64,000 bases of DNA from Odontocerum albicorne (Eukaryota; Arthropoda; Insecta; Trichoptera; Odontoceridae): contig OX463848.1 of NCBI GenBank assembly GCA_949825065.1, forward strand, positions 30,633,549 to 30,697,548, given 5' to 3'. Below are positions 53,980 through 63,963 of this stretch, in pieces; the first letter of the stretch is position 1; every line of letters starts with the position of its first letter. Below the pieces are notes generated by a model. The model ran no database searches. It saw nothing but the letters and a program-made list of their open reading frames with translations, and was not told the DNA's origin. Position numbers and translations under genes: made by a program.

Positions 53980-54278
53980 GACCACATTCGTAGCTTAATT
54001 GGTAAGTCACTAGTCTTCCACTCATAGGTGCTTTAAAAAGAGGAGTCTCATTTTGATAAGAGTTCATCTAGCAATAATACTCGCGCGCGCTAAACGTGTG
54101 GGGGTGCTGATGTCTATTCGTGGGCGGTATTATTTCCTACAGGTATGATACCGAACTCATAGTTATTTGCCTGCTCTAATGGTTCTTAACCCGAAGATAG
54201 TGTTGTATCCCGGCTGTGCTCTTCAGTGTGTCTGCATCTTTAATGCCGATATGTCGAGGGGCACCATACGAATGAATT
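53980..54278 (+). repeat. SINE-2 copy
   Basis: Head gaccacattcgtagcttaat, ggtaagtcactagtcttcca; body agttcatctagcaataatac, gcgctaaacgtgtgggggtg, tctattcgtgggcggtatta; end gatatgtcgaggggcaccat, acgaatgaa. It gives the clearest view of the 3-prime half. Confidence 0.8.
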
Positions 54279-55219
54279 ATTCTCAATGTCTTGTCTGTCG
54301 TATTAATGCATTTTCAATAATAAATTTGGAAACGAAATAATTTGTAAAATTATAATATTTACATTGATAATGACAGTTTACTAGCATTTTTCTTGTAAAA
54401 GGTACAAAATTGAAGTATATTTCACAGATACAAAAGTGAACATGTTGCGCAATTCAAATCATACGATGGTATGAGTAATGAATGAATAGTGCATCTCTCG
54501 GTTCGGTATGGCGAGCTCTCAACATGGATTCAGCATAAAAGCATCATTATAATCGGAGCCTTTGATAACCGAATCCTTTTAAGGCCTAAGTGGTCGTAGC
54601 TTTTATTGCCTGCGCATGGACAGTTTTATTCTGTCGTCCTGTCGCGTCTCGTAATGTATTATTTCGGGTTATTGGTTATTTATTTTGTTCGATTCGACTC
54701 AAGAAGGTCAATATACTAGTTTTTACTCCTTTTTAGTTACAGAACTATCATATCATTCGTGTTCGAATTCAGATTAATAAAAACGAATATCTTTGTTCGT
54801 TATTACGACAAGATTTATGTGTCTCAATCTAGGTAGGTCGACCATTAAATAACAGCAAAACAATAAATAGTAATACAGTAAACTCCGTATAGCATTTATA
54901 TATTTTTTAAATGCATGAAAAGATGCATCTATTAAGTAAAATTTGGCTTGTATATCAATATTTTGAAATCAGCCTCACTAATTTGAAATCAGTTACCCTC
55001 AGAGCTATTGCAGGCATAACACTGAGATAAATTTAGAAGAGAAATAAAAGAATTAAAAGATTTTAAAATTGGGTGGAAAACGCTGAAGAGACTGGCGAGA
55101 GCATGTGGAAAGTACGGATAGTACAATAGTTCCCGACGTATCATTGCTTGAAATACCCGCTGGCTATCGTCGCCTAGGAGGACTACCAAAAAGATGAAAG
55201 AATCCAATGGAAGGAAAGG
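54279..55219. other. No host gene recognised; possible LINE debris 55060-55219
   Basis: The end region reads weakly on the plus strand as SLLEIPAGYRRLGGLPKR, like the GRP..RW part of a LINE ORF2. The minus-strand 86-codon frame at 54989-55249 is its shadow. Confidence 0.3.
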
Positions 55220-55230
55220 ATAATAAAGTA

Positions 55231-55369
55231 TTGTAATTTGTTTTATCAAACGGTGAAAGCCTTGAAACCGATAGGGTTATACCGTTACAAAAAGTGGAAT
55301 AAACAGTGTTTGATAAAACAAATTACAATGTCTTTAAACCTCCACAATGTTAATGCCTTAAATAATATA
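55231..55369 (+). mobile_element. Penelope-like element tail, copy C, with 5-prime inversion
   Basis: The first 21-22 bases (55230-55251, attgtaatttgttttatcaa ac) are the exact reverse complement of the element's own internal tail (55308-55329). Then comes the direct part from ggtgaaagccttgaaaccga through the common 3-prime end. An 11-bp direct repeat, ataataaagta, flanks it (55220-55230 and 55370-55380). Confidence 0.85.
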
Positions 55370-55380
55370 ATAATAAAGTA

Positions 55381-55844
55381 ATTTATTATTAAATAAAAAT
55401 AAAAATCTTGCACCAATCTCGTTTAATCACACAAGAATATGTATAGCTCTTATAACGTAACCAAAATCCGGAATTTTTAATTCTAGCCTTAAAGACACAA
55501 GTAATTGTCTTCTTCGTACGTTTTCGTATTTTTTATCTCAGTATTAAATTTATTCTTAAATGTTTTTGATAAATTTAATATACATTCTCGTAATTAGGTG
55601 TTACAATTTATCAAGTCAATGAGAATTTTTGACAAAGAACTCAAATAATAATCAATACAAGGTGCAATGTATCAACCTACTTATTCATATTCATACGAGT
55701 ATGTCACCAGTAAGATACAGTCAAAATCCTAGTTTACTGATGTCACGAGAAATGGCTTATAACAAACTATTATAATTGAAATGTATCCACTTGAAATAAC
55801 TCGTTTTTGTGTCTTGTTTTTTCATATATTTGAACATATATGAA
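55381..55844. other. No gene recognised
   Basis: AT-rich; nothing recognised. Confidence 0.5.
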
Positions 55845-55935
55845 TACCATCATATCATTTCCCTATCAGAGTAGGTAGAGATAAGAGACCGCCAGACTCT
55901 CCTATCTCGATACACGATCTTCGCCTTTTCTACAT
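55845..55935 (-). mobile_element. RTE-like LINE 3-prime end fragment (subfamily A)
   Basis: accatcatatcatttcccta, tcagagtaggtagagataag, gaccgccagactctcctatc, tcgatacacgatcttcgcc in reverse-complement family order. Confidence 0.75.
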
Positions 55936-56691
55936 CTTATAGAACATACATATTATATACTATATACTTGTCATGTAAATAAATGAATAAAGTGTTGCTG
56001 TATTATATCTGAAACTTATTATTTTTTATCGTTGATTTTATTTAGTCGTCGATAATATAGGCATGAAGTTAGAATAAGTAGCGAATGTGTTTCCCTTCAA
56101 AGCATTGGCGCCGACGAATACAAGTTGAAGATTTTTTTGGTACCTAATAAATCTTTCAATACGAGTTGTCTATTGATTTGACTAATAGATATCTGGATTC
56201 ACCAATCGTTCATCTTTGAATAAAGTGGCGCGGCGTTATATCCGTAGATGGATGATGTCTGCATATTGAATATGCATACACCACACATATTGTCTCCTAT
56301 CCTCGGAAGACGGGCACCTTGGCCAGAATAGAAGTAGCTGATTATAGAATTGGCCGATTATCTGTCCATGTTTCTGCACTAAGAAGACGATAAGCATAAA
56401 TTATAAATGCTTAATGTCGCCATTAGCGTCACCTTGATCAAAATTATTACACGGAATATTAAAAGGATAATGAATTTTAAAGAATCAAATGACACACGTA
56501 GCTGTTTTTTTATTTATTACAAATAAATTGTTGCCCATTTGTGCCATCGTAAGTTAAAGGTTAAATTAATTATTGTCAATATAGAAATATATCACATGTA
56601 CGTAGTTAATTGTAAACATAATTAACTATGTATCTGAGTAAGTGTCCATGGCTTAACACTATAGAGAAATATGGAGAATATATGTTAGATA
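55936..56691. other. No gene recognised
   Basis: AT-rich. The patch 56085-56400 is slightly less so, with no readable motif. Confidence 0.4.
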
Positions 56692-56712
56692 GATGACCTC
56701 TACGCCATAGTT

Positions 56713-57550
56713 CAGGCATGGCCAAACTTTTACATAGGCGGGCCTAAATCTGTTTGACAGATACCGTTGTCAGGGAGAAAAAAAAAGTGAATAAATTAAT
56801 AATTACACTTCCAATTACAATTATATAAACTATTTAAATTATTTCATAAATTATCAGTGATAGTAATGAAGTTGCTTTGTATTATCCATATTTTTTTCCA
56901 TGCCAGGTTGTATGCTTGTTGTTGATGTTATAGCTTTCTTATCATATAATTTCGTTTAATTGAAAATCGATCAATTTTGGTTTAATATGAACTGAAACAG
57001 AATGAACATTTGATTAAAAGAGGTTGCTAACGATTGATAAAAAATGTTTCAAAAACATTGAAGTCTTCAATTCATTTTATTACATAATGCATCGATTTTA
57101 AGGCTACATGCTTGTTGTTGACCCTTAAATATTGCTTTCAAATGGGAATAAGTGAATCTTGATGGACTTTTATGGGTATTCATTAATGAGAAATTTTGTT
57201 TGCATACATAAGTTGAACCAAATATCACAAGCATTTTCATTGTCAATTTTTTCAAATTAATTAATATTTATATGTTTCATTTTTTATAAAAAATAGATTT
57301 ATTTTTGTTACAGTACATTTCATGCAGAACTTCGTCACAGCAAATCAATCGATTGTAGTTAAATATTTACTGGAGCAGACATTTGAAGAAAAAGTGTTTC
57401 GAATGTTTGATAAAATGCTTTCAGGGTCTCAAAACCATTGAAATCTTAGTTTCATTTCATTAATGTAGTTTATGGCGTGTGACATCACGCTGCGTCCCAA
57501 CGTGGGCCACAAAAATAGACCTCGCGCGCGTCTTAGTTTGACCATACCTG
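56713..57550 (-). mobile_element. hAT-family element remnant (838 bp)
   Basis: Ends CAGGCATGGCCAAACTTTTA (left) and, reversed, CAGGTATGGTCAAACTAAGA (right) are inverted repeats of hAT type. The flanking 8-mers ccatagtt (56705-56712) and gcctagtt (57551-57558) agree at 6 of 8, as expected of an aged 8-bp duplication. The interior keeps a short transposase remnant on the minus strand. Confidence 0.8.
57067..57255 (-). pseudogene. hAT transposase C-terminal dimerisation region
   Basis: The 62-codon frame reads MKKLTMKMLVIFGSTYVCKQ, NFSLMNTHKSPSRFTYSHLK, AIFKGQQQ. FGSTY.C.Q.FS.MN..KS..R....HL.A is the conserved C-terminal block of hAT transposases (the dimerisation region). The zinc finger and catalytic core are gone. 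It lies in the expected orientation inside the inverted repeats at 56713-57550. Non-functional. Confidence 0.8.
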
Positions 57551-57653
57551 GCCTAGTTGGTAAGATGGAAGACACAAAACGAAGATAATTCAAGAAGCTC
57601 CGTTAAATGACATTCTTTAAGAGATGCTACAATGGATTGATTGCAAATACTCC

Positions 57654-57775
57654 GACGATCTCTGTGGCCTAGTTGATAAGATGTCTGTCTTCCAACCTGG
57701 GGGTTGCTGGTTCGATTTTTCAACTTTGTTTTCACTTAATGCCTCTTTGATGTTTCTTTTGGTCAACTAAGAAAA
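57654..57775 (+). repeat. SINE-1 copy, 3-prime truncated
   Basis: Head gacgatctctgtggcctagt, tgataagatgtctgtcttcc, B box gctggttcgattttt, body ttttcacttaatgcctcttt, then the sequence departs after gtcaacta. The head is among the best preserved. Confidence 0.85.
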
Positions 57776-58296
57776 TTAAACGCTTTGATAGTTATATTTA
57801 TTTACTTACTCAGTAACAACTGTTTCGCCATGCAATAACTTTGTCAAAATGTGGTTGAAGCTTAGCTCTATAGCTATACATACTCAAAAATGTTTACATA
57901 ATCTATGGGATATATTAATATTTAAATTCTTAAATAACTATTTAGATTAAATATTGATTGTGAAGGGGTTTCGAGTTAATATTTAATTAAATTATATAAG
58001 ATCTTAATCCTCAATTTTGCTAAGAATAATTTCTTACAGTTTAAGCTTATTTTTAGGTTTTTACGAGATATTTCTAAGAATTTTGTATATAATATATTCG
58101 TATTTTTGTGTTTTTTTCCTTATAAATTCGAAACAATATCGAATTTCAGCTTTTGTTCAGGATATATTCTTCAAACTGAACGTATTTATGCATCAAGGAT
58201 AAAATCTTCAGAGCAGATTTTTTAGTTGATTTCAAATATCGAATAAATAAACGAATCTCAACCCTTTGTGTGCTTAATCATGCTAATACATATATG
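57776..58296. other. No gene recognised
   Basis: AT-rich; a 61-codon Phe/Ile-rich frame at 58017-58202 is unrecognised. Confidence 0.45.
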
Positions 58297-58512
58297 TTTT
58301 CCATTGCATTAAACCCCATTTAATGCACTTACATTCAATCATGTATGTTCATACATAAAAGTCATAGATGTTTTTCATTGCATTAACACCCATTTAATGC
58401 ATTTGCATTCAATCGTGTATATTCATACATAAATGTCATAGATGTTTTTCATTGTATGAAACCCATTTAATGCACTTAACATTCAATAATGCTTGTTCAT
58501 ACATAAATATCA
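58297..58512. repeat. 74-bp tandem repeat, about 3 copies
   Basis: ttttcattgcattaacaccc, atttaatgca, cattcaatcgtgtatattca, tacataaatgtcatagatgt recurs three times with about 10% change. It ends where an RTE-like fragment begins. Confidence 0.9.
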
Positions 58513-58800
58513 TCACCCCATTCCCCTATCGATGTAGGATTAAACTTTTCTATCACGACCTTTGCCTCCACACATACACAGTTCTATACAGTTCTTTCAG
58601 TTTCAGTTATACAGTTCTTTCAGTTTCTCTTACTCTATAACTATAGTTTCAAAATATTCAACAACCAACTATACGTTTCTCGGTCTTCCTCTTCTACGAT
58701 CCCCACTCACATTTACATTGTGCTCATATATTCGTACAGTAATAATTTCATCCTCAATTCGATAAACCACTTCAGTAAACTTTTTCTCCCTTTACTATGT
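58513..58800 (-). mobile_element. RTE-like LINE fragment, decayed
   Basis: catcaccccattcccctatc, ttctatcacgacctttgcct, ctcggtcttcctcttctacg, atccccactcacatttacat. An internal short repeat (atacagttctttcagttt) lies at 58585-58627. Confidence 0.65.
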
Positions 58801-59043
58801 ACGAGTATAATGAAATTATCTATTCGTTTATGAAGATTGGTTTAATGTATTAAAATTACATATTTATTCGCGGTCATTTTCGACTATAAACATTTTTTTC
58901 AAAATACTATTAAAATTCAAAATGCGAGTGAATACAGAAATACACAATGTTATAATAAATACATAAATATCAAAACATCAACAAGATTCGTATACTTCAC
59001 ACAACAGGCCAGGGCTCAGCAGACCAAGCACCGAATTGTTATG
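58801..59043. other. Spacer
   Basis: AT-rich; nothing recognised apart from one TACGAGTA octamer at 58800. Confidence 0.5.
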
Positions 59044-59160
59044 CTGTATATAGCACTTTCGTTGTATACAGTACAACCTGGCAAGTTTATCTCATTCAAC
59101 CAATCAAAAAGGTATGTTATATATGCCTCAAGTGAAAACCAGATTGAAACCCTTTTTTGC
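59044..59160 (-). repeat. SINE-1 copy, head missing
   Basis: tagcactttcgttgtataca, gtacaacctggcaagtttat, ccaatcaaaaaggtatg, cctcaagtgaaaaccagatt. The tRNA head is absent, so the copy is 5-prime truncated. Confidence 0.8.
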
Positions 59161-59689
59161 AATAAATGTATATCGCCGATTAAAAAAAATACAACATAAT
59201 ATACTTAATTAACACATTTTAATGGACATACTTCAACATATATTCTTTTTTCTACCTCTAAAAAAATATAAACGATTTAAAATACAAATAAATATAATAC
59301 TTCAAAGCAATCAATAAGAGCGACATAATTATAGCGCTAGTTGCTGCAATCAAGTTATTTATTAGTGCTAAAATCAAAGCGCACCCAGTCATCCGGGACT
59401 TGGCTCTTGAAAAAGTCAATCGTGTTATTTCCTGCGCTCACTTAAATGATGGTTTAATTTGTTCGAACGGTAAAATGGGTCATTACACTAGCCACTACTT
59501 TTGTTTTATTGATTTATCAATGATTTTACAGTTTCGTCAAATTTCAATTATCAAACATTCCTATTTGCTTGTTTCTAAGTACGATTCGTCTTTTTAAAGA
59601 TTAAGAGCAATCTTCGAATGCTGACGATCATCACAGCTTTGTTGACTTTTGAGACAGCAGCGCTGATCAAAGATATAGTACCAAAGTGA
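59161..59689. other. No gene recognised
   Basis: AT-rich. The open frame 59400-59597 (plus) begins in a slightly less AT-rich patch; unrecognised. Confidence 0.4.
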
Positions 59690-60020
59690 AAGCAATGTCG
59701 TAATTTCTTCAATCAGGAAAAGTGCCTTCTTCCTATACTTTTTCTGTCCTGAATTTTCCCTTACAATATCGGTTGAAGGATCTTATATTTTTCTCTTCGC
59801 ATTTTATATTTTAAGTACTCGAACTTCCCTCTTTTTGTCAGTGGATACTTCTCTTTCTTTGTTCATCATTTTCCATATCTATTCATTTTGGATTTTGTCA
59901 ACCATGAGACTCGAAGCATTTTTCGATATCATCACATTTTTAATGATTCCAGTTTCTTTGTGGTAGCCTGAGTAAGTGTCTATGATTCAACACCATAGAA
60001 CATTACAAGGAATACAGATA
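59690..60020 (-). mobile_element. LINE ORF2 C-terminal fragment (relative of 41590)
   Basis: On the minus strand the order is tggtgttgaatcatagacac (LYS...W.LT position), a K.ESFEMWLYRR.LKI-like region, then VTNS..L.RM and blocks near ggaagaaggcactttt. It is too decayed for one frame but matches the layout of 41590-41965. Confidence 0.5.
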
Positions 60021-60105
60021 TCCTTGAAAGTGTGGCTTTTTAAAAACATTATTGAAAACATTTTTACAAAATATGTATCGATAGTAAAATAGTCTCAAAC
60101 TGTAT

Positions 60106-60193
60106 CATTCTCAGTAGATAATATTGTATGTATTGTGGAAACCGTTGTCCATTCTCAGTAAATAATATTGTATGTATTATGGAAACCGTTGTC
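60106..60193. repeat. 44-bp direct duplication
   Basis: cattctcagtagataatatt, gtatgtattgtggaaaccgt, tgtc occurs twice with two changes. Confidence 0.95.
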
Positions 60194-60964
60194 CAGCAAC
60201 GGGTTAAGAAAACACTAGTCACTGCGCAACTTGATAAAGTCTAACTTATGTTCGCTCAACAGAATTGCTTTTATACAAGTAAACATCGATTAACAATCCA
60301 AACAGAAATATTTTAGCAACCGGAGGACGCGTCTATGTGTTTTATTATATTGTAATATTTACATAATCTTAAACCCGAGTCGAGACAGAACCGGCGGCTT
60401 TTAACACATTTTCAAATAAAACCTTGTCACAAATCATGGATTCATTATGTTGATAGACACACGTTTTCAACGGAAAATATTATTTTTATCAATGTTTAAA
60501 GATTTAGGAATTATAAGGTTTTACATTTTGTATACGTTTTAATTATGAAATAATGAGTTACCTGTTCTCCAATAAAAATTTTCGAACTATGTCCTCGAAG
60601 TTAAATTAATTGGCCCTGAGAGTAAATTTTAAATTAGCTTAAACGTATGTTTATGTTTTGAATGCCGTTATGATTTCAATTATTTATTTTCTTACTTTTA
60701 AACCATTTTAACCTTTTGTGATTGCTAATGAATACCATTTTCGACTGTTTTAATACGAGTGTTACAATATCTCAACTTATATTAATATTTTTAAATTAAC
60801 ATATCTAAATCTATAACAATATTTTTTATATGATAATATAAACTTGATTATAATATTTAACTTCAATTAGTTTTTACATCAATTGAAGTTATCCCTTAAT
60901 GTGCAATGTTTTTGTATTTAATCTTCATTATTTCATGTGATGTGTCAAAATAATTAATTAATAT
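60194..60964. other. No gene recognised
   Basis: AT-rich; nothing recognised. Confidence 0.5.
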
Positions 60965-61150
60965 ACATACTCGTACATACCATAACGCCATTTCCCTGTC
61001 GGGGTAGGCAGAAATATTTCGCTTCTTTTACATCCATATGCCTTTTCATTCAACTCCTACGATTTATCTGATTTACATTTCCTTCTTTTAAAATATCATA
61101 CACTTGATTGAACCATACCGTCTTTGGTTCAAGCACTAATATATATGGAG
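60965..61150 (-). mobile_element. RTE-like LINE 3-prime fragment (subfamily A)
   Basis: cataccataacgccatttcc, ctgtcggggtaggcagaaat, ttcatt.aactcctacg, aaatatcatacacttgattg. It starts with acatactcgtacata, where related copies have an uninterrupted TACATACATA run. Confidence 0.8.
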
Positions 61151-61261
61151 TTCCACAAAGTTAAAGCGGAACTCTTTGGTTAATAGTGTGATATTGAATT
61201 ATTTTATTTTTATTAATTGATTTTGTATTTGTATTGTAGTATTCCATTTTATACACAATGA

Positions 61262-61436
61262 TAACACTTAAATGTGAACAAATTCTAAACAATAAACTTA
61301 AATTAAAATGACAGGCTTTTTTTGCTTTACAATAAATAGCATTGTCAAATAATTTGACCATGTTTTTGTAAAGCGAAACAGGCCTATCATTTTAATTTAT
61401 GTTTATTGCCTAGAATTTATTCAAATCTAAGTGTTA
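61262..61436. repeat. Large imperfect inverted repeat (about 72-bp arms)
   Basis: The left arm (taacactta, aattctaaacaataaact, ttaaattaaaatgacaggc, tgctttaca) is matched by the reverse complement of the right arm ending taagtgtta. The centre is about 30 bp (aatagcattgtcaaataatt). It may be a foldback MITE or a DNA inversion-duplication. Confidence 0.85.
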
Positions 61437-62012
61437 AATAATTTTGTTTATTTTTTTTTTATCAATTTTTTCTAATCGTTTTAAGTAATTAATTAAGTTC
61501 GATAGAGAAAATGAGCGAGATTTATATTGCAGACACGTCCATGACGCGCGCCACGATCTTTGGCTCAAAATAAAAGTTAAATGTCAGTGAGGAGTGATTT
61601 AGTGCCACGTCCTCCACGACTCCCAAATCCACTTTCTATTGTATTCCTAAAAAGGCGACCGTCCTACAGATCTAAATAAGGGTCATCTTATTATAATTTA
61701 AGATGTCTTTTTCCAGAATAAAAGTTGAAAATATAAATAAATAGGGGTTTATAATATCATTTATAGTCTCGCAGGCATTGTTGGGTCGCTTTTGCCACGT
61801 GTCGTTGCATTATTGAAAATTGGAAAATAAATTAATACTTAACAGAATGCTCCTTCCATCGTCTGATGTATTCTTGTAATACCATTATCATTGTCTTTTA
61901 TTGTACAATATTTATCTTCTTGTTACACAATTAATTAACTGTATTTTATATGAAATCTGCGAATATACGAATAATTTAATTGAAATTATCTTAATATATA
62001 ATAATTATTCTA
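61437..62012. other. No gene recognised
   Basis: The patch 61530-61680 (acgcgcgccacgatctttgg; cacgtcctccacgactccca) is less AT-rich and unassigned. Confidence 0.4.
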
Positions 62013-62182
62013 TAACACTCTCGTTTTTTACAGTACAACCTGGTGGGTTTATTTATTTATTTAATATTTCATTGTAACACATTGCCGCTGTCTTATTGCA
62101 TGCGGCAATCGTTTCCAACCAACCAGATGCCATGTATCAGTCTATTCCAACACACCAGAAATATTTTAAACGGAGGTCGTCA
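62013..62182 (-). repeat. SINE-1 copy with internal insertion and decay
   Basis: acactctcgttttttacagt, acaacctggtgggtttattt, then an AT-rich insertion, ttattgcatgcggcaatcgt, ttccaaccaaccagatgcca and a remnant ggaggtcgtc. Confidence 0.75.
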
Positions 62183-62293
62183 ATAATAGTTTTGTTAAGT
62201 ATAATATCTCGAAAGTCTTGAAAACTTTGTCTTTGAAAATGGGGAGCTTAGTGCAAATACAATTTACGTTTTTTTTAAGATTTTCTATGTTGA

Positions 62294-62507
62294 AACGTCT
62301 TCCTTGATCTAGTTGGTAAGATGTCTGTCTTGTAGCTCGGAGGTTGTGAGTTCTATTCTCGTTGGTACCCAATGTATTTTAATAAAGAGTTCACTCTATG
62401 CTTCTTTAACTCATTTTTGGTTAGTTGGAAGATATTGTAAGTTGGTAATGTGATACACCTAGCAGGTTGTACTGTATACTCGTACAACAGAAGTGTAATA
62501 CAATAGT
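62294..62507 (+). repeat. SINE-1 copy, full length, carrying the octamer
   Basis: Head gaaacgtcttccttgatcta, gttggtaagatgtctgtctt, B box gtgagttctattctcg, body ggttagttggaagatattgt, 3-prime end gcaggttgtactgtatactc, gtacaacagaagtgtaatac. Relative to other copies (gtatacaac) the sequence gtatactcgtacaac holds 6 extra bases. Confidence 0.85.
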
Positions 62508-62796
62508 ATATATGCTTCGTATTTATTTTAGGTCCTTGCTTTGTTGATTTATAATCGTAATTTTATGCAAAAAAATATGAATAGATTTCTATTCAATTTA
62601 TTACTTCATTTACGTCGTCTTTTCCGTTACACTTTGTTTTAGAACCAAAATTTTGAATACATTTTGTTTTAGAAGAGGGAGGTTATTAGATACTATGCAA
62701 TAATTTATATTATTTATCACAAAACATATGCAGTTTTAAAATTAAGAATGTTTAATTTATCAAGTCAATAATTTTAAAGTATCATATATATTCCAA
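62508..62796. other. Spacer
   Basis: AT-rich, with a short duplication (acattttgttttagaa, near 62630-62675). Confidence 0.5.
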
Positions 62797-62912
62797 ATCT
62801 TGCCTAAAATTAGTTGGAACGTTAAACAAAATTTAAATGTGTCGTCCAAATATTGGCCAAAATTAGTTGGAACGCTGAACAAAATTGAAATCTGTCCTCT
62901 AAAACTTGGCCC
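62797..62912. repeat. About 57-bp direct duplication
   Basis: ctaaaattagttggaacgtt, aaacaaaatttaaatgtgtc, gtccaaatattggcc is followed by a diverged second unit. Confidence 0.85.
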
Positions 62913-63527
62913 AAAAAAAGTAACTATAATTTTTTACTTGTTATTGGAAAATACATACGCAAAGTTGTTCGAGTAATTTAAATATATTCTATACTAATTC
63001 AATAATACTATAATTATTTTCAAATATCATTCAGGATTTATTTATAGATAAATTTCCATAATATTTATTAGTTGCAGTTTTATAACAAAATAGCACGTGC
63101 TGAGAAGTTAACAATACTCGCACGTTGTGGACGCGACTCGCATCTAAAGCCTTCGACGTCTGGGTCCCAAGGCCCTCACTCTGCACTGTGCTGGAGTTGG
63201 AGCCTCCATTAGATCCGGTAACATTTCAAATGTTCAGGGTTCAACGTGGAAAAATTAATGGCGCACCTCAAATCTTTTATTCAATAAGATCCGTTTAATA
63301 TCTACAATTTACCTAATTGCACAGTGTAATTAATGTATCGGTCAAGCCATTCTCGTAGTTAACGATAATACAATATGCCTTTTAACTTTAATATAAAGGT
63401 TTATAATATTTTAAACAATCTCTCAATATGAAAAACTCAATATATATATATAATATTTTTTAGATTTTTTTTTGTTAATTTCTTAAATAAGTAACTTTAA
63501 AATATTTATCGTATATATCTTTTACTG
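62913..63527. other. No gene recognised
   Basis: The patch 63105-63240 (gcacgttgtggacgcgactc; gtcccaaggccctcactctg) is less AT-rich and unassigned. Confidence 0.4.
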
Positions 63528-63692
63528 TACATACAAACCATCACGCCCTTTCTCTGTTTCCTTGTCGAGCTAGGCAGAGAGGAGTAAGTGTCAGACTTTT
63601 CTATCGCGGTACACATATTTCATCTCTTCGACATCCACACACCTTGTCATATAACTCTTACGATTTCTCTGATAACAATACTTTCGCCATAT
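63528..63692 (-). mobile_element. RTE-like LINE 3-prime fragment
   Basis: acaaaccatcacgccctttc, cttgtcgagctaggcagaga, cagacttttctatcgcggta, cacacaccttgtcatataac. Mixed A and B features. Confidence 0.75.
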
Positions 63693-63754
63693 AAACCATG
63701 TACACGAAATAATAAAATAAAACAAATAATCAATACTTTAAAGAAATGTTTATA

Positions 63755-63963
63755 GTCAATGGGGCACTAAAATATATTAACTCGAACCGGACATTACAAA
63801 AATCTACTAATACTCGTACAATTGCCCACAATAGTATTCTAGTACCAACATTGATTTGTAAAAGTGAAAAGTGATATATTAAGATGTAAGATGAAGAAGA
63901 ACACTCGGAGATGGTTTGGGCATGAAAAAGGGAGACCAATGAAACAAATCTATAATTTGAGAT
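63755..63963 (+). mobile_element. RTE-like LINE fragment (subfamily A), runs toward the window end
   Basis: ggacattacaaaaatctact, cccacaatagtattctagta, gatgaagaagaacactcgga, gatggtttgggcatgaaaaa. It is a deletion derivative, since the ALRRI.G block is skipped. A TACTCGTA octamer lies at 63812. Confidence 0.7.

Larger units (their letters stand above)
56692..57575 (+). repeat. SINE-1 head split by a hAT element
   Basis: gatgacctctacgccatagt (56692-56711) and gcctagttggtaagatgg (57551-57568) together make the SINE-1 tRNA head. They are separated by the element at 56713-57550. Confidence 0.75.

Noticed and set aside
55060..55219. Assigning a LINE clade to this stretch
   Set aside because: Only a short GRP-like remnant can be read; the evidence is too thin to name a family.
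57067..57255. Host-domesticated hAT gene
   Set aside because: Only about 60 codons of the C terminus remain between inverted repeats with an aged target duplication, so it is a decayed element.
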